Source: CALACW01 sp963627915 (GTDB lineage: Bacteria; Bacillota; Clostridia; Oscillospirales; Acutalibacteraceae). Taken from it: 28,163 nt of DNA. Both the position numbers and the translations under genes were made by a program. The notes beneath the pieces are model-generated. The model was not told the DNA's origin, searched no databases, and saw only the letters and a program-made list of their open reading frames with translations. Position 1 is the stretch's first letter. Every line of letters starts with the position of its first letter. Shown here one piece after another: positions 1 to 7,509 of the stretch. The stretch lies in the NCBI GenBank assembly GCA_963627915.1, contig CAVGCY010000010.1, positions 1 to 28,163 of the forward strand. The letters run 5' to 3'.

Positions 1-18
1 TCCTCAAACGGCTTGCAT

Positions 19-47
19 ATATTACCACACTTTTTTTTCATTGTCAA
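19..47 (-). promoter_or_regulatory. Sigma-A promoter firing left out of the window
   Basis: Read on the minus strand, a TTGACA -35 box (42-47) is followed after exactly 17 bases by a TAATAT -10 box (19-24). Transcription would start near position 12 and leave the window on its left side, so the gene it serves is not visible. It lies downstream of the folK terminator and is therefore independent of the folate block. Confidence 0.7.
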
Positions 48-116
48 CACCTTTTGAGCTAATTTTTCAACCTTTCGCAAACGCACCCGGGTGTTTCTTG
101 TGAGGTACATTTTTGC

Positions 117-159
117 CATATACAATATATTGTAATTCAAATCAAAAAAAACGTTTTCA
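117..159 (-). promoter_or_regulatory. Possible operator/second promoter region with palindromes
   Basis: Three signals sit together upstream of the leftward promoter. Positions 121-134 are a perfect 14-base palindrome (TACAATATATTGTA). Positions 146-159 read TGAAAACGTTTTTT on the minus strand, which matches the CcpA/LacI-type cre pattern TGWAANCGNTNWCA except at the last two bases. A weak promoter (TTGATT at 140-145, 17 bases, TATATG at 117-122, minus strand) overlaps both. This suggests, but does not prove, repressor control of the gene to the left. Confidence 0.3.
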
Positions 160-227
160 CACAACATAATGCCCTTTTTCACAGCTTAATTTACCTTTTT
201 CTGCCTGCTTTTTTGATTATTTCAAAT

Positions 228-263
228 CAAAAAAATAATCGTCCGTTTTATATCCGCGGACGA
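228..263 (-). terminator. Rho-independent terminator after folK
   Basis: On the minus strand a 7-base stem (TCGTCCG at 257-263 with CGGACGA at 239-245, about 11 bases of loop) runs into a T-rich tract (ATTATTTTTTT). It begins about 11 bases past the folK stop codon and would end the whole minus-strand block. The other strand has an A-rich end instead of a U-run, so it acts in one direction. Confidence 0.75.
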
Positions 264-274
264 AAAATACTTTG

Positions 275-748
275 TTATATTCTTTTTATTATTTCGGATT
301 TATCGCATTTTTCATACGAATCTGATATATCATATGAAAAGAATTTATTATTATATATAATATCATGCATCGGAACGAGGACAAACGGACGTTCTCTGAT
401 AAAAGGATGCGGAATTGTCAGTTCCTTCGTATTGATTTTAACATCTTCATACAAAAGCATGTCGATGTCGATTATTCTCGGTGAATTTTTAAACGGACGA
501 AGTCTTCCCATTGCCGATTCGATTCCCAGACAGGCACCGAGCAGAGCGTTCGGCGACAAATCGGTTTCAAGCATTACGCACGCATTTATAAAATTATTCT
601 GTTCCGTATAGCCCCACGGCTTTGTTTCGTACATCGGCGATAGTTTTTCGACCGAAGTTCCGGGCAATTTTGAAAGAGCCTCAACCGCTAACGCGATATT
701 TTTATCCCTCTCGCCCATATTTGTTCCTATGCCGAGTATCGCCTTCAT
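275..748 (-). CDS. folK: 2-amino-4-hydroxy-6-hydroxymethyldihydropteridine pyrophosphokinase (HPPK)
   Basis: This cytoplasmic enzyme moves pyrophosphate from ATP to 6-hydroxymethyl-7,8-dihydropterin, the step before dihydropteroate synthase in folate synthesis. The 157-residue product has the HPPK hallmarks: the N-terminal ILGIGTNMGER, the pterin-binding WGYTEQNNFINAC stretch (about 45-57), and the signature PRIIDIDMLLY at about 90-100, in which the two aspartates bind magnesium. The last 25 residues or so form a polar tail beyond the usual end of the family. Its ATG overlaps the folB stop as ATGA, so translation is probably coupled. It is the last gene before the terminator. Identification rests on motifs plus the folP-folB-folK order and is firm. 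Confidence 0.96.
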   Translation of the reverse strand: MKAILGIGTNMGERDKNIALAVEALSKLPGTSVEKLSPMYETKPWGYTEQNNFINACVMLETDLSPNALLGACLGIESAMGRLRPFKNSPRIIDIDMLLYEDVKINTKELTIPHPFIRERPFVLVPMHDIIYNNKFFSYDISDSYEKCDKSEIIKRI

Positions 749-1107
749 ATTCTTGACCTCGTTATTTTAACGCTGACATAATCAAAATCCGCTTTCATCG
801 GCGCTTCCGGTTTTTTCAGTTCAACCGTCACTTTTTGAACGGACGGATATTCGCTCAAAACCGCGTCGGCGGTAATCTGCGACGCCTTCTCGAGCAAATC
901 GTATTTTTTTTCGCAGAAAACGCGGGAAACCGTTTTTATTACCTTTGCATAGCTTACGGAATCATCTATGCAATCGCTTTCGCACGGTTTTTTTAAATCA
1001 AGAGTCATAACGATATCGAGAATAAAGTTTTGACCGTCCTCTTTTTCCTCATTATTAACCCCGTGGTAAGCGTAAAGCTTCAGTCCTTTTATAATTATCT
1101 CATCCAT
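745..1107 (-). CDS. folB: Dihydroneopterin aldolase
   Basis: FolB cleaves 7,8-dihydroneopterin to 6-hydroxymethyldihydropterin and glycolaldehyde, supplying FolK. The 120-residue protein has the family signature YAYHGVNNEEKEDGQNF near residues 12-28, with the catalytic Glu, and the C-terminal VTVELKKPEAPM stretch containing the conserved active-site Lys. The start was placed at the ATG at 1107 because GGAG lies 8 bases upstream and MDEIIIKGL matches the normal start of the family. An upstream in-frame ATG at 1134 would add nine residues and deepen the overlap with folP. With the chosen start, the gene overlaps the folP end by 8 bases. Confidence 0.95.
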   Translation of the reverse strand: MDEIIIKGLKLYAYHGVNNEEKEDGQNFILDIVMTLDLKKPCESDCIDDSVSYAKVIKTVSRVFCEKKYDLLEKASQITADAVLSEYPSVQKVTVELKKPEAPMKADFDYVSVKITRSRI

Positions 1108-1936
1108 TGAAATTTCTCCATGCTTCAAAAACATTCAGCATATCTCTTGTTGATTTAACGTCATGAACCCTTAAAATATCGCTACCTCCGAGACAGGCAA
1201 GCAAATCGGCGGCAAGAGTTCCCGCATCGCGCGCGGACGCGTTTTTTTCGCTCGTAATCTCACCGATAAAACGTTTTCTTGAAAGCGCGGTAAGATACAT
1301 GATGTTTTCATTGTTTAGCTTATCGGTATTTTTAAGGACGTCAATATTCTCCGAAGTATTTTTTCCGAATCCGAATCCGGGATCAAGACATAAATTCTCC
1401 CGCAAAAGAGAAAAGTCCTCGCATTTTTTTATCATCATGTCAAAAAAAGAGGATATATCGCTTATGACGCCGTCTTTGTATTTGACATTTTCGCCCGCAT
1501 CGAAGGTTTTATTATGCATGACAATCCAACCCGCGCCGTGTTTCTTAACGACCGACGCCATTTCGCAATTAAAAATGCCGGTAACGTCGTTTATAATATT
1601 CGCGCCGTTTTCAAGCGCGAAGTCCGCCGTTTCGGGATAGACGGTATCAACGCTTATCGGAATATCGGTTTTCTCCCTTATCGAGTAAAGAACGCGTTCA
1701 AGTCTGTCAATTTCACATTTGGGAGCTATTTTTTTACTGCTCGGGCGCGTTGACATTGCGCCTATATCAATAATATCGGCTCCGTCGGCTGTCATTTCAA
1801 GCGCGTGAAAAACAGCGGCCGCAGAATCAAGGTACAACCCTCCGTCGGAAAACGAGTCGGGAGTTATATTAAGTATTCCCATTATTCTCACGGACGAATT
1901 GTCAATAATTCCGTTTTTATATTTAAATATTTTCAT
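1100..1936 (-). CDS. folP: Dihydropteroate synthase
   Basis: DHPS joins hydroxymethyldihydropterin pyrophosphate to p-aminobenzoate and is the sulfonamide target. At 278 residues it is of normal length. Visible motifs are MGILNITPDSFSDGG (from residue 19, the first Pfam/PROSITE signature), DIGAMSTRPSS, the pterin-site NDVTG, LDPGFGFGK, and the C-terminal RVHDV. The ATG follows the comEA-like stop codon with no gap (TAG then ATG) and there is no convincing Shine-Dalgarno sequence, so translation is probably coupled to the upstream gene. No folE is visible in the window; GTP cyclohydrolase must be encoded elsewhere or replaced. Confidence 0.96.
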   Translation of the reverse strand: MKIFKYKNGIIDNSSVRIMGILNITPDSFSDGGLYLDSAAAVFHALEMTADGADIIDIGAMSTRPSSKKIAPKCEIDRLERVLYSIREKTDIPISVDTVYPETADFALENGANIINDVTGIFNCEMASVVKKHGAGWIVMHNKTFDAGENVKYKDGVISDISSFFDMMIKKCEDFSLLRENLCLDPGFGFGKNTSENIDVLKNTDKLNNENIMYLTALSRKRFIGEITSEKNASARDAGTLAADLLACLGGSDILRVHDVKSTRDMLNVFEAWRNFNG

Positions 1937-2359
1937 CTATTTATTTACCGTAACATACTGTCTTATTTTTGCAAGCTTTACCTCGCCGATTCCGCTTACG
2001 TTTATAAGCTCGTCAACAGAATCAAAGCCTCCGACGGAATCCCTGTATTCAATTATTTTCTCCGCGGTTTTCTCGCCCACGCCGGGAATCAAACACAGCT
2101 GTTCCGGCGTGCAGAGATTCAAGTCGATTTTGCCGCCGGATATATCATCCGTACCGTATTCCTCGGAAGGCGCGTCAATCGCCGAAACGTCAGGCGTATT
2201 ATAATTTACAATATTTATCCTGCTTCGTGCGTTTCTGTTTACAAGCAAAAGAATTAAAAGTACGCAGCACACGGCAAGAACCGCCGCAGTAAAAACAAAC
2301 GCAAATTTATATTTATGGCGACTGCGGGCGTTTTCACGTCCTTCATCAATGTCCCGCAT
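1937..2359 (-). CDS. ComEA-like helix-hairpin-helix protein with N-terminal membrane anchor
   Basis: The 140-residue product has a charged N-terminus, one membrane helix at about 19-41, a short polar spacer, and a C-terminal double helix-hairpin-helix domain at about 78-138. The core reads KIDLNLCTPEQLCLIPGVG, then GGFDSVDELINVSGIGE, the typical ComEA pattern for non-specific DNA binding outside the membrane. The SLBB domain found in longer ComEA proteins is absent. No comEB or comEC is adjacent, so a role in DNA uptake is possible but not shown by context. It starts 6 bases after the upstream pseudokinase gene, whose end supplies an AAGG-type ribosome site. The family call is solid; the exact role is open. 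Confidence 0.85.
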   Translation of the reverse strand: MRDIDEGRENARSRHKYKFAFVFTAAVLAVCCVLLILLLVNRNARSRINIVNYNTPDVSAIDAPSEEYGTDDISGGKIDLNLCTPEQLCLIPGVGEKTAEKIIEYRDSVGGFDSVDELINVSGIGEVKLAKIRQYVTVNK

Positions 2360-2365
2360 AACGGC

Positions 2366-4090
2366 TTACCTTCCGAAAAGGCTGCCGATACCGCCGAAAA
2401 CGCTGTCAATTATCGAGGTCGCGTTTTGAGTCCGCTGACTCGTTCCGCTGTTTGACGTGCTTTTTGATTCACCCCAGACATAAAGTACGATTTCCTTGTC
2501 TTTTGTAACGACCTCACCTTTCTCGGGCGTCTGTGAAGCAACTGTATTCCGGGTGTATCCGCTGTCGTTTGTTTTTTCTTCAGTCTTGACGTTATTAAGT
2601 CCGAGACTGCCGAGAGTAAGCAGCGCCTCCTCTCTCGTAAGCCCCGTGAGGTCGGGAATGACGACTGTGCCGGAAGGACCGTAGTAGCTGAGAACAATCT
2701 GAGTACCCGGAGCAACACGCGTATTTGCCGCGATGCTCTGTGCAACTATTTTATTTTCGGGAGTATACGAAATAACGGACTGTTCAAATACAATATTAAG
2801 ATCGGGATACATTGACTGATAATCCTGAGCGTCCTTATCCTGTCCTATAAAATTGGGAACGGTAACATACGACTCCTGCATCTGAACGGCGTCGGAGGGA
2901 CTGTCTGCGTCCAGCGTGTTTTTTTTATTAAACGTAATAACGCCCGTAAAGCTTAAAAGTGAAAAAACAATAACGATAACAAGAAGAATACAGACAAAAA
3001 CAAGCCGTTCGATTTTCATCTTCGCATTTGCTCTGTCCTCGCTTCTGCTTATAACGGTAACTGCTACCTTTTCCTTTTTCTGAGGTTTTGAATCCTTTGA
3101 AACAACCTCGCGTTTTTCATTTGCCGATTCGATAACCGAAGGAGTCGCAAGAAGCTCGTCGCGCATGCGGTCAACGTTTACGGTTCTGTCCTCGGGAAGA
3201 ACCTGCAATGAATTTACAAGCGCGTTAATAACGCACGGCTGCATTCTCTCCGCAATCGCGGCGGGAACAACAAGCTGATCGTTCGTATATCTTATTTTTG
3301 AATCAATCGGGGTAATTCCGACAAGCGTACGATACAGAACCGCGCCGAACGAATACACATCGCTTTTCTCGGAGCACTCAAACGACGGATTATACGCCTC
3401 AATGGGAGCGTAGCCCTCGTAAATCTCATTCTGATAAGTGTTATTGAAAAGTCTGACCTCTTTAATACTGAATCCCCACAGCCGAAGCTTACCGTCGGAA
3501 CCCATAAGAATGGTATACGGTGAAATTCCGTAATGGATTATTCCCGATACATGCAAGGATTTAATGCATGACAAAACGGGCATAAGCAGCGGCTTAGCCT
3601 GTTCCCATGTAAGAAATCCGCCGTTATCCATAAGATAATCGCGCAGCGTTATGTCATTATAATATTCGCATACGGCGTAGACAGTATTATTATCCTCAAT
3701 AATGTCAAATACGGGGACAATAGCGCTGATGCCTCTTAAATGCGCAAGCTTTTTCCAAAGCGCTTTAAAATTTTCGAGCGCGTCGCGGAATCTGAATTCC
3801 TCCCCGCTTCTGATAATTACGGCGGAATCCGCATTTCTCGAACAAAGCCCTGCGGGATAAAACTCCCTGACGCGTATTTTCGTCGAATCCGCCGTATCAA
3901 GGGCAAGATACGTTATACCGTCGCCGTTTTCCTCAAGCACCTTACCGAGAAGATAACGTCCGGAGAGAATAGAGCCGTAAGGCAAATATTTTGAGTCCCT
4001 GTGCGAATTTCTGTCAAAACCGCATCTCGGACAAATATTGCCTACACCCGTTTTCTCAAGACATCCGGGACAAATAGTATTTATATCCAT
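2366..4090 (-). CDS. Membrane pseudokinase with zinc ribbon and two PASTA domains
   Basis: The 574-residue protein contains, in order, a zinc ribbon (Cys7, Cys10, Cys20, Cys23), a Ser/Thr-kinase fold (about 43-315), a basic linker, one membrane helix (about 363-385), two PASTA repeats (about 408-471 and 475-540) and a Ser/Thr-rich tail. The layout resembles PrkC/StkP, which sense cell-wall fragments. The catalytic residues are missing: the beta-3 Lys is Arg75, HRD is His186-Tyr187-Gly188, the catalytic-loop Asn is Thr193, and DFG is Gly206-Phe207-Ser208. Structural residues remain (the GYAPIE stretch, the Asp and Gly of SDVYSFG, and Arg302 of PEDR). It is therefore most likely a non-catalytic receptor or scaffold. 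The start has AAGGCGG upstream. It heads the comEA-like/folate block. Confidence 0.88.
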   Translation of the reverse strand: MDINTICPGCLEKTGVGNICPRCGFDRNSHRDSKYLPYGSILSGRYLLGKVLEENGDGITYLALDTADSTKIRVREFYPAGLCSRNADSAVIIRSGEEFRFRDALENFKALWKKLAHLRGISAIVPVFDIIEDNNTVYAVCEYYNDITLRDYLMDNGGFLTWEQAKPLLMPVLSCIKSLHVSGIIHYGISPYTILMGSDGKLRLWGFSIKEVRLFNNTYQNEIYEGYAPIEAYNPSFECSEKSDVYSFGAVLYRTLVGITPIDSKIRYTNDQLVVPAAIAERMQPCVINALVNSLQVLPEDRTVNVDRMRDELLATPSVIESANEKREVVSKDSKPQKKEKVAVTVISRSEDRANAKMKIERLVFVCILLVIVIVFSLLSFTGVITFNKKNTLDADSPSDAVQMQESYVTVPNFIGQDKDAQDYQSMYPDLNIVFEQSVISYTPENKIVAQSIAANTRVAPGTQIVLSYYGPSGTVVIPDLTGLTREEALLTLGSLGLNNVKTEEKTNDSGYTRNTVASQTPEKGEVVTKDKEIVLYVWGESKSTSNSGTSQRTQNATSIIDSVFGGIGSLFGR

Positions 4091-4110
4091 ACTGATTCCG
4101 CCTTTATAAT

Positions 4111-4138
4111 ATTATAATATTTTGTTCATATTCTGTAA
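4111..4138 (-). promoter_or_regulatory. Weak promoter before the pseudokinase gene
   Basis: On the minus strand a perfect TATAAT (4111-4116) lies 16 bases after a poor -35 box TTACAG (4133-4138). The 56-base gap after the GH31 stop contains no GC-rich hairpin, so transcription from the uxuA promoter may also continue through it. Confidence 0.4.
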
Positions 4139-4146
4139 CAGATTCA

Positions 4147-6537
4147 TCAATCGGCGGCACATTCCGTCAAAGCTTCCTTAATATCCGAAGCCAAAACCGA
4201 CCGTTTTATAAGCATTTCGGCGTCCTGTGCGCTTTTGATATTTTTAAACGGAGCGTATAACGCGTCTTTTACAAGCGTATGCGCCTGAATGCGTGAGAAT
4301 ACGTTAATAATCATCTCTGACAATTCGGGATTGGAAGCCGGAACGTATCTGTCGATTATTACCTCGATTTTTTCAAACACGGTAACTCCGTTTACATAAA
4401 GCGTAAAGCCTCCGCCGTTATAAGAACATTCAAATTCATCGAACGCCTCGCCGTTTCTTAAAACGGTAAACGAATCCGCCTTTTTAACGTCCTTAAATGA
4501 AAAAATATAATTTCTTCTTGAAGGAATAACGGACATATCGCCCGACGGACGAGATACCGTAAACGTTATTTTACTCGAGTCATCTGTTACCTTAAACGAA
4601 GTATACGCATGACGCGATTCAAAATCAGTCTTACCGTCATCTTCATAAAGCGAATATTTTCCGTTGCCTCTGTATATCAGAATTTCGAGGTTTTCGGGAT
4701 TCTGACACGAATTTCCGCCGTCCGCCGAAAGCGGTATGATCGCGCCTTCTTTTGCCAGCACGGGGAATGACTCCAAATCCCTGAACATAGTGACTTTTTT
4801 ATTTCCGTGATAAATTCTGCCCGTAAAAATATCAGTCCATCTGCCCGAAGGAAGCCAAACCTCGGCTTTACCCATATTTAATTTTTTATTCTGTCTTTCC
4901 GTTATCGGAGCGCAGAGGAGAGCAGAGGAAAACATGTACTCGTTTTTGCATTCGTACGCGCCGTCCTCGTCGGGATAATCATAATACATCGGTCGGCACA
5001 GCGGTTCGCCGTTTTCGTGAGTCATCATATCGGCGGTATAAAGATACGGAATCATCCTGTGTCTTAATCTTAAGAATCTGACCGCGATATCGCGGACTTC
5101 ACTTTTATACACCCACGGCTCCTTGCCGAGCAAATCGTCCGAGGACGAATGAAGTCTCATTATCGGACTGAAAACTCCGAACTGAACCCATCTTATGTAA
5201 AGATCATCGTCCCTGTAGCCGAAGGTGTGTCCTCCGATATCGTGACTCCACCACGTATAGCCGACATTGGAAGCGGTCGAGGTAAAATACGGCTGCAGCT
5301 TAAGAGAGTTCCAGCAAATAACCGAATCGCCGGAAAATCCGAGCGGATAACGATGACTTCCGAGTCCCGCATATCTCGACAATATCAGAGGAATCCTGCC
5401 ATCCTCGGCATTGTCGAGGAAATGATAATGATTCAGCGCGAAAAGAGGGTCAAGCCCCTTTACATCGAGCCTTCTTCCCTGCTGCCAGTCTATCCACCAG
5501 AAATCCACTCCGTCTTTTTCATACGGTTTGTGAACTATATCAAAATATGTATTCCAGAAATTCGCGTCTCCTATTCTGAATTTTACGCCCTTTTTCGTTC
5601 TCGGATCAACGCCGTTTGCAAGAGCCATTTCCTTATACATTGTTTCGTGGCTTCTTATTCCGTCGCGCGGGTGAAGATTCAGCGTAACGTGAAGCCCCTT
5701 TTCATGAAGAAATTTAAGAAACTCCTTATAATCCGGAAATAAATCCGTATTCCATGAATATCCCGTCCAGCCCAAAGACTGAAAAGGATTAAGCGTTGAC
5801 TTTTTCTCCTCCGGGAGCATATCGGCAACGTCTACAAAATGCCAATCCATATCGACAGTCGCAACGGTGAACGGTATATTTTCATCTTCAAACCGCGTCA
5901 TCAGGCTCTCATAGCCGTCCTGCGTATACGCATAGTATCTGCTCCACCAATTTCCCAGAGCAAAACGGGGGACGAGCGGAGTTTTACCGCTTATTTTATA
6001 AAAATCGCGGAGCGCACCGGAGTAATCGTTCCCGTACGCCATTATATAAACGTCGCTTTCTTTTATATCTCTTTTTTTAAGCTCACCGTTTTCAAGAACG
6101 GCAAACGAATCCGAGTCGTCAAAAAAGCTTACTCCGTCACGGCTCATAAGACCGTCGGAGAGCTTAACAACCCCGGCAGTCATATCGAGCGTTCTGACGG
6201 TACCGCCGAGATTATTTTTATTTGAAACCGAAACGGTTTTGTATGACGGGACAAACGTAACGCTCACAACGCGTTTTTTCTTATCGTCAAATGAAAATAT
6301 CGCCTTATCCGTTTTAATTATACATCCCGAACTCGTATTATTTACCGAAAAATCAACGCCGCCCAGGTTTCTGAACCAGACTTTCTGCGACGCTTCGTCA
6401 AAAAATACGCCGTTTTTTGAATTTTCAACTCTTATAAGACGGTCGGTTATGACGGTAAAACGCACATTTTTTCTTATATAAACGTTGGCTTCGCAGGCTT
6501 TGCCCTCAACATGAGCCCTCAAAGAATTTTTAAGCAT
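4147..6537 (-). CDS. Glycoside hydrolase family 31 enzyme (alpha-glycosidase)
   Basis: GH31 enzymes are retaining alpha-glycosidases (alpha-glucosidase, alpha-xylosidase, sulfoquinovosidase and others). The 796-residue protein has an N-terminal beta-sandwich (to about 190), a TIM barrel and C-terminal beta domains. The likely nucleophile is Asp350 in WWIDWQQG and the likely acid/base is Asp404 in GFSGDSVICW; GNWWSRYYAY and WWSHDIGGH are also typical of the family. There is no signal peptide, so it probably acts in the cytoplasm on imported oligosaccharides. The ATG at 6537 was chosen because AAAGGTG lies 8 bases upstream; a TTG at 6558 has no ribosome site. About 90 C-terminal residues are poorly conserved and helical. 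Position after uxuA and eda hints at uronic-acid-containing substrates, but specificity cannot be read from sequence. Confidence 0.9.
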   Translation of the reverse strand: MLKNSLRAHVEGKACEANVYIRKNVRFTVITDRLIRVENSKNGVFFDEASQKVWFRNLGGVDFSVNNTSSGCIIKTDKAIFSFDDKKKRVVSVTFVPSYKTVSVSNKNNLGGTVRTLDMTAGVVKLSDGLMSRDGVSFFDDSDSFAVLENGELKKRDIKESDVYIMAYGNDYSGALRDFYKISGKTPLVPRFALGNWWSRYYAYTQDGYESLMTRFEDENIPFTVATVDMDWHFVDVADMLPEEKKSTLNPFQSLGWTGYSWNTDLFPDYKEFLKFLHEKGLHVTLNLHPRDGIRSHETMYKEMALANGVDPRTKKGVKFRIGDANFWNTYFDIVHKPYEKDGVDFWWIDWQQGRRLDVKGLDPLFALNHYHFLDNAEDGRIPLILSRYAGLGSHRYPLGFSGDSVICWNSLKLQPYFTSTASNVGYTWWSHDIGGHTFGYRDDDLYIRWVQFGVFSPIMRLHSSSDDLLGKEPWVYKSEVRDIAVRFLRLRHRMIPYLYTADMMTHENGEPLCRPMYYDYPDEDGAYECKNEYMFSSALLCAPITERQNKKLNMGKAEVWLPSGRWTDIFTGRIYHGNKKVTMFRDLESFPVLAKEGAIIPLSADGGNSCQNPENLEILIYRGNGKYSLYEDDGKTDFESRHAYTSFKVTDDSSKITFTVSRPSGDMSVIPSRRNYIFSFKDVKKADSFTVLRNGEAFDEFECSYNGGGFTLYVNGVTVFEKIEVIIDRYVPASNPELSEMIINVFSRIQAHTLVKDALYAPFKNIKSAQDAEMLIKRSVLASDIKEALTECAAD

Positions 6538-6551
6538 CCGTACCGCACCTT

Positions 6552-7508
6552 TCAGCAAAGATGAACCGCAAAACCGCCGATCTCGCCGGCAAGATAAATA
6601 AAGCTCAGCTTTCCTTCCTTCGTATATTTCGCAGTATCATAATCAAATTTAACGCCTCTTGCTTCGAGGTGATAAACGGCTCTGTCAATATTGATTGTTC
6701 TGACGGCAATATGTCCGTTTGTTCCGCGCGCGTTCGACTTCATAACCTCGATTTCGCCGGAACAATAATAGCTTACAGGAATCTCTTTCTTCTCAAATCC
6801 GAAAATATTCGAGAACATTTCGGCTGTCAGTCCTGCGTCCGTTTCGTTTTTGCTGTTTATCGCCATATGATCAAATTCAAACGAAAGAAGCGAATTTACG
6901 GCGTCTCTTGTCATAGTCTCGATTTTATCAAACTCGCCCGCGTTGATAAGAGAATCCTTAACCATCCAGCTGCCGCCGCAGGCAAGAACCTTATCGCATG
7001 CAAGATAATCCTTTACATTCTCCGAATTAATTCCGCCCGTGGGCATAAATTTTACGCCGACATAAGGAGCGGAAAGAGCCTTTATCATTTTAAGACCGCC
7101 GAGATTTTCTGCAGGGAAAAATTTTACAACGTTAAGTCCCGCCTCAAGAGCCGACTCGATATCCGAGGACGTCGGACATCCCGGAGTTACGGGTATTCCG
7201 ATTTCAATGCAATGCTCGACAATTTTTCTGTTAAATCCGGGCGTGACTATGAATTTTGCCCCTGCGTCAACGGCGGAATCCACCTGCTCGCACGTAAGCA
7301 CCGTTCCCGCGCCTACGAGCATATCGGGATAAGCCTTTGTAATTTTTTCAATCGCACCTCGCGCGGCAGACGTTCTGAACGTTATTTCCGCTACGGGGAG
7401 TCCGCCGCTACACAATGCGCCGGCAAGAGGCAGCGCGTCATTTTCGTCGTCAAGCTTAACGACGGGTACTATTCCTATTTTATATATTTTTTCAAGAATC
7501 GATTCCAT
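6552..7508 (-). CDS. eda: KDPG/KHG aldolase fused to a C-terminal VOC-like domain
   Basis: Residues 1-209 form a class I KDPG aldolase that splits 2-keto-3-deoxy-6-phosphogluconate into pyruvate and glyceraldehyde-3-phosphate. Visible features are Glu41 in VAEITFRT, GAGTVLT, TPGCPTSSDIESAL and the Schiff-base Lys129 in VVKFFPAEN. Residues 210-318 form a second domain starting FDHMAINSK and ending GEIGGFAVHLC, which looks like a vicinal-oxygen-chelate (glyoxalase-type) fold. Standard Eda is about 210 residues, so this is a true fusion and not a misread stop. The ATG lies one base after the uxuA stop and uses AAAGGAG inside the uxuA end. The function of the extra domain is unknown; it could be regulatory or act on the sugar acid. 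Confidence 0.9.
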   Translation of the reverse strand: MESILEKIYKIGIVPVVKLDDENDALPLAGALCSGGLPVAEITFRTSAARGAIEKITKAYPDMLVGAGTVLTCEQVDSAVDAGAKFIVTPGFNRKIVEHCIEIGIPVTPGCPTSSDIESALEAGLNVVKFFPAENLGGLKMIKALSAPYVGVKFMPTGGINSENVKDYLACDKVLACGGSWMVKDSLINAGEFDKIETMTRDAVNSLLSFEFDHMAINSKNETDAGLTAEMFSNIFGFEKKEIPVSYYCSGEIEVMKSNARGTNGHIAVRTINIDRAVYHLEARGVKFDYDTAKYTKEGKLSFIYLAGEIGGFAVHLC

Positions 7509-7509
7509 A

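Noticed and set aside
213..611. 132-residue plus-strand frame
   Set aside because: It is antisense to folK, begins in the terminator and has no ribosome site or family features.
2366..4090. Active PrkC-type Ser/Thr kinase
   Set aside because: Domain order is similar, but the Lys, Asp, Asn and DFG positions needed for catalysis are all replaced.
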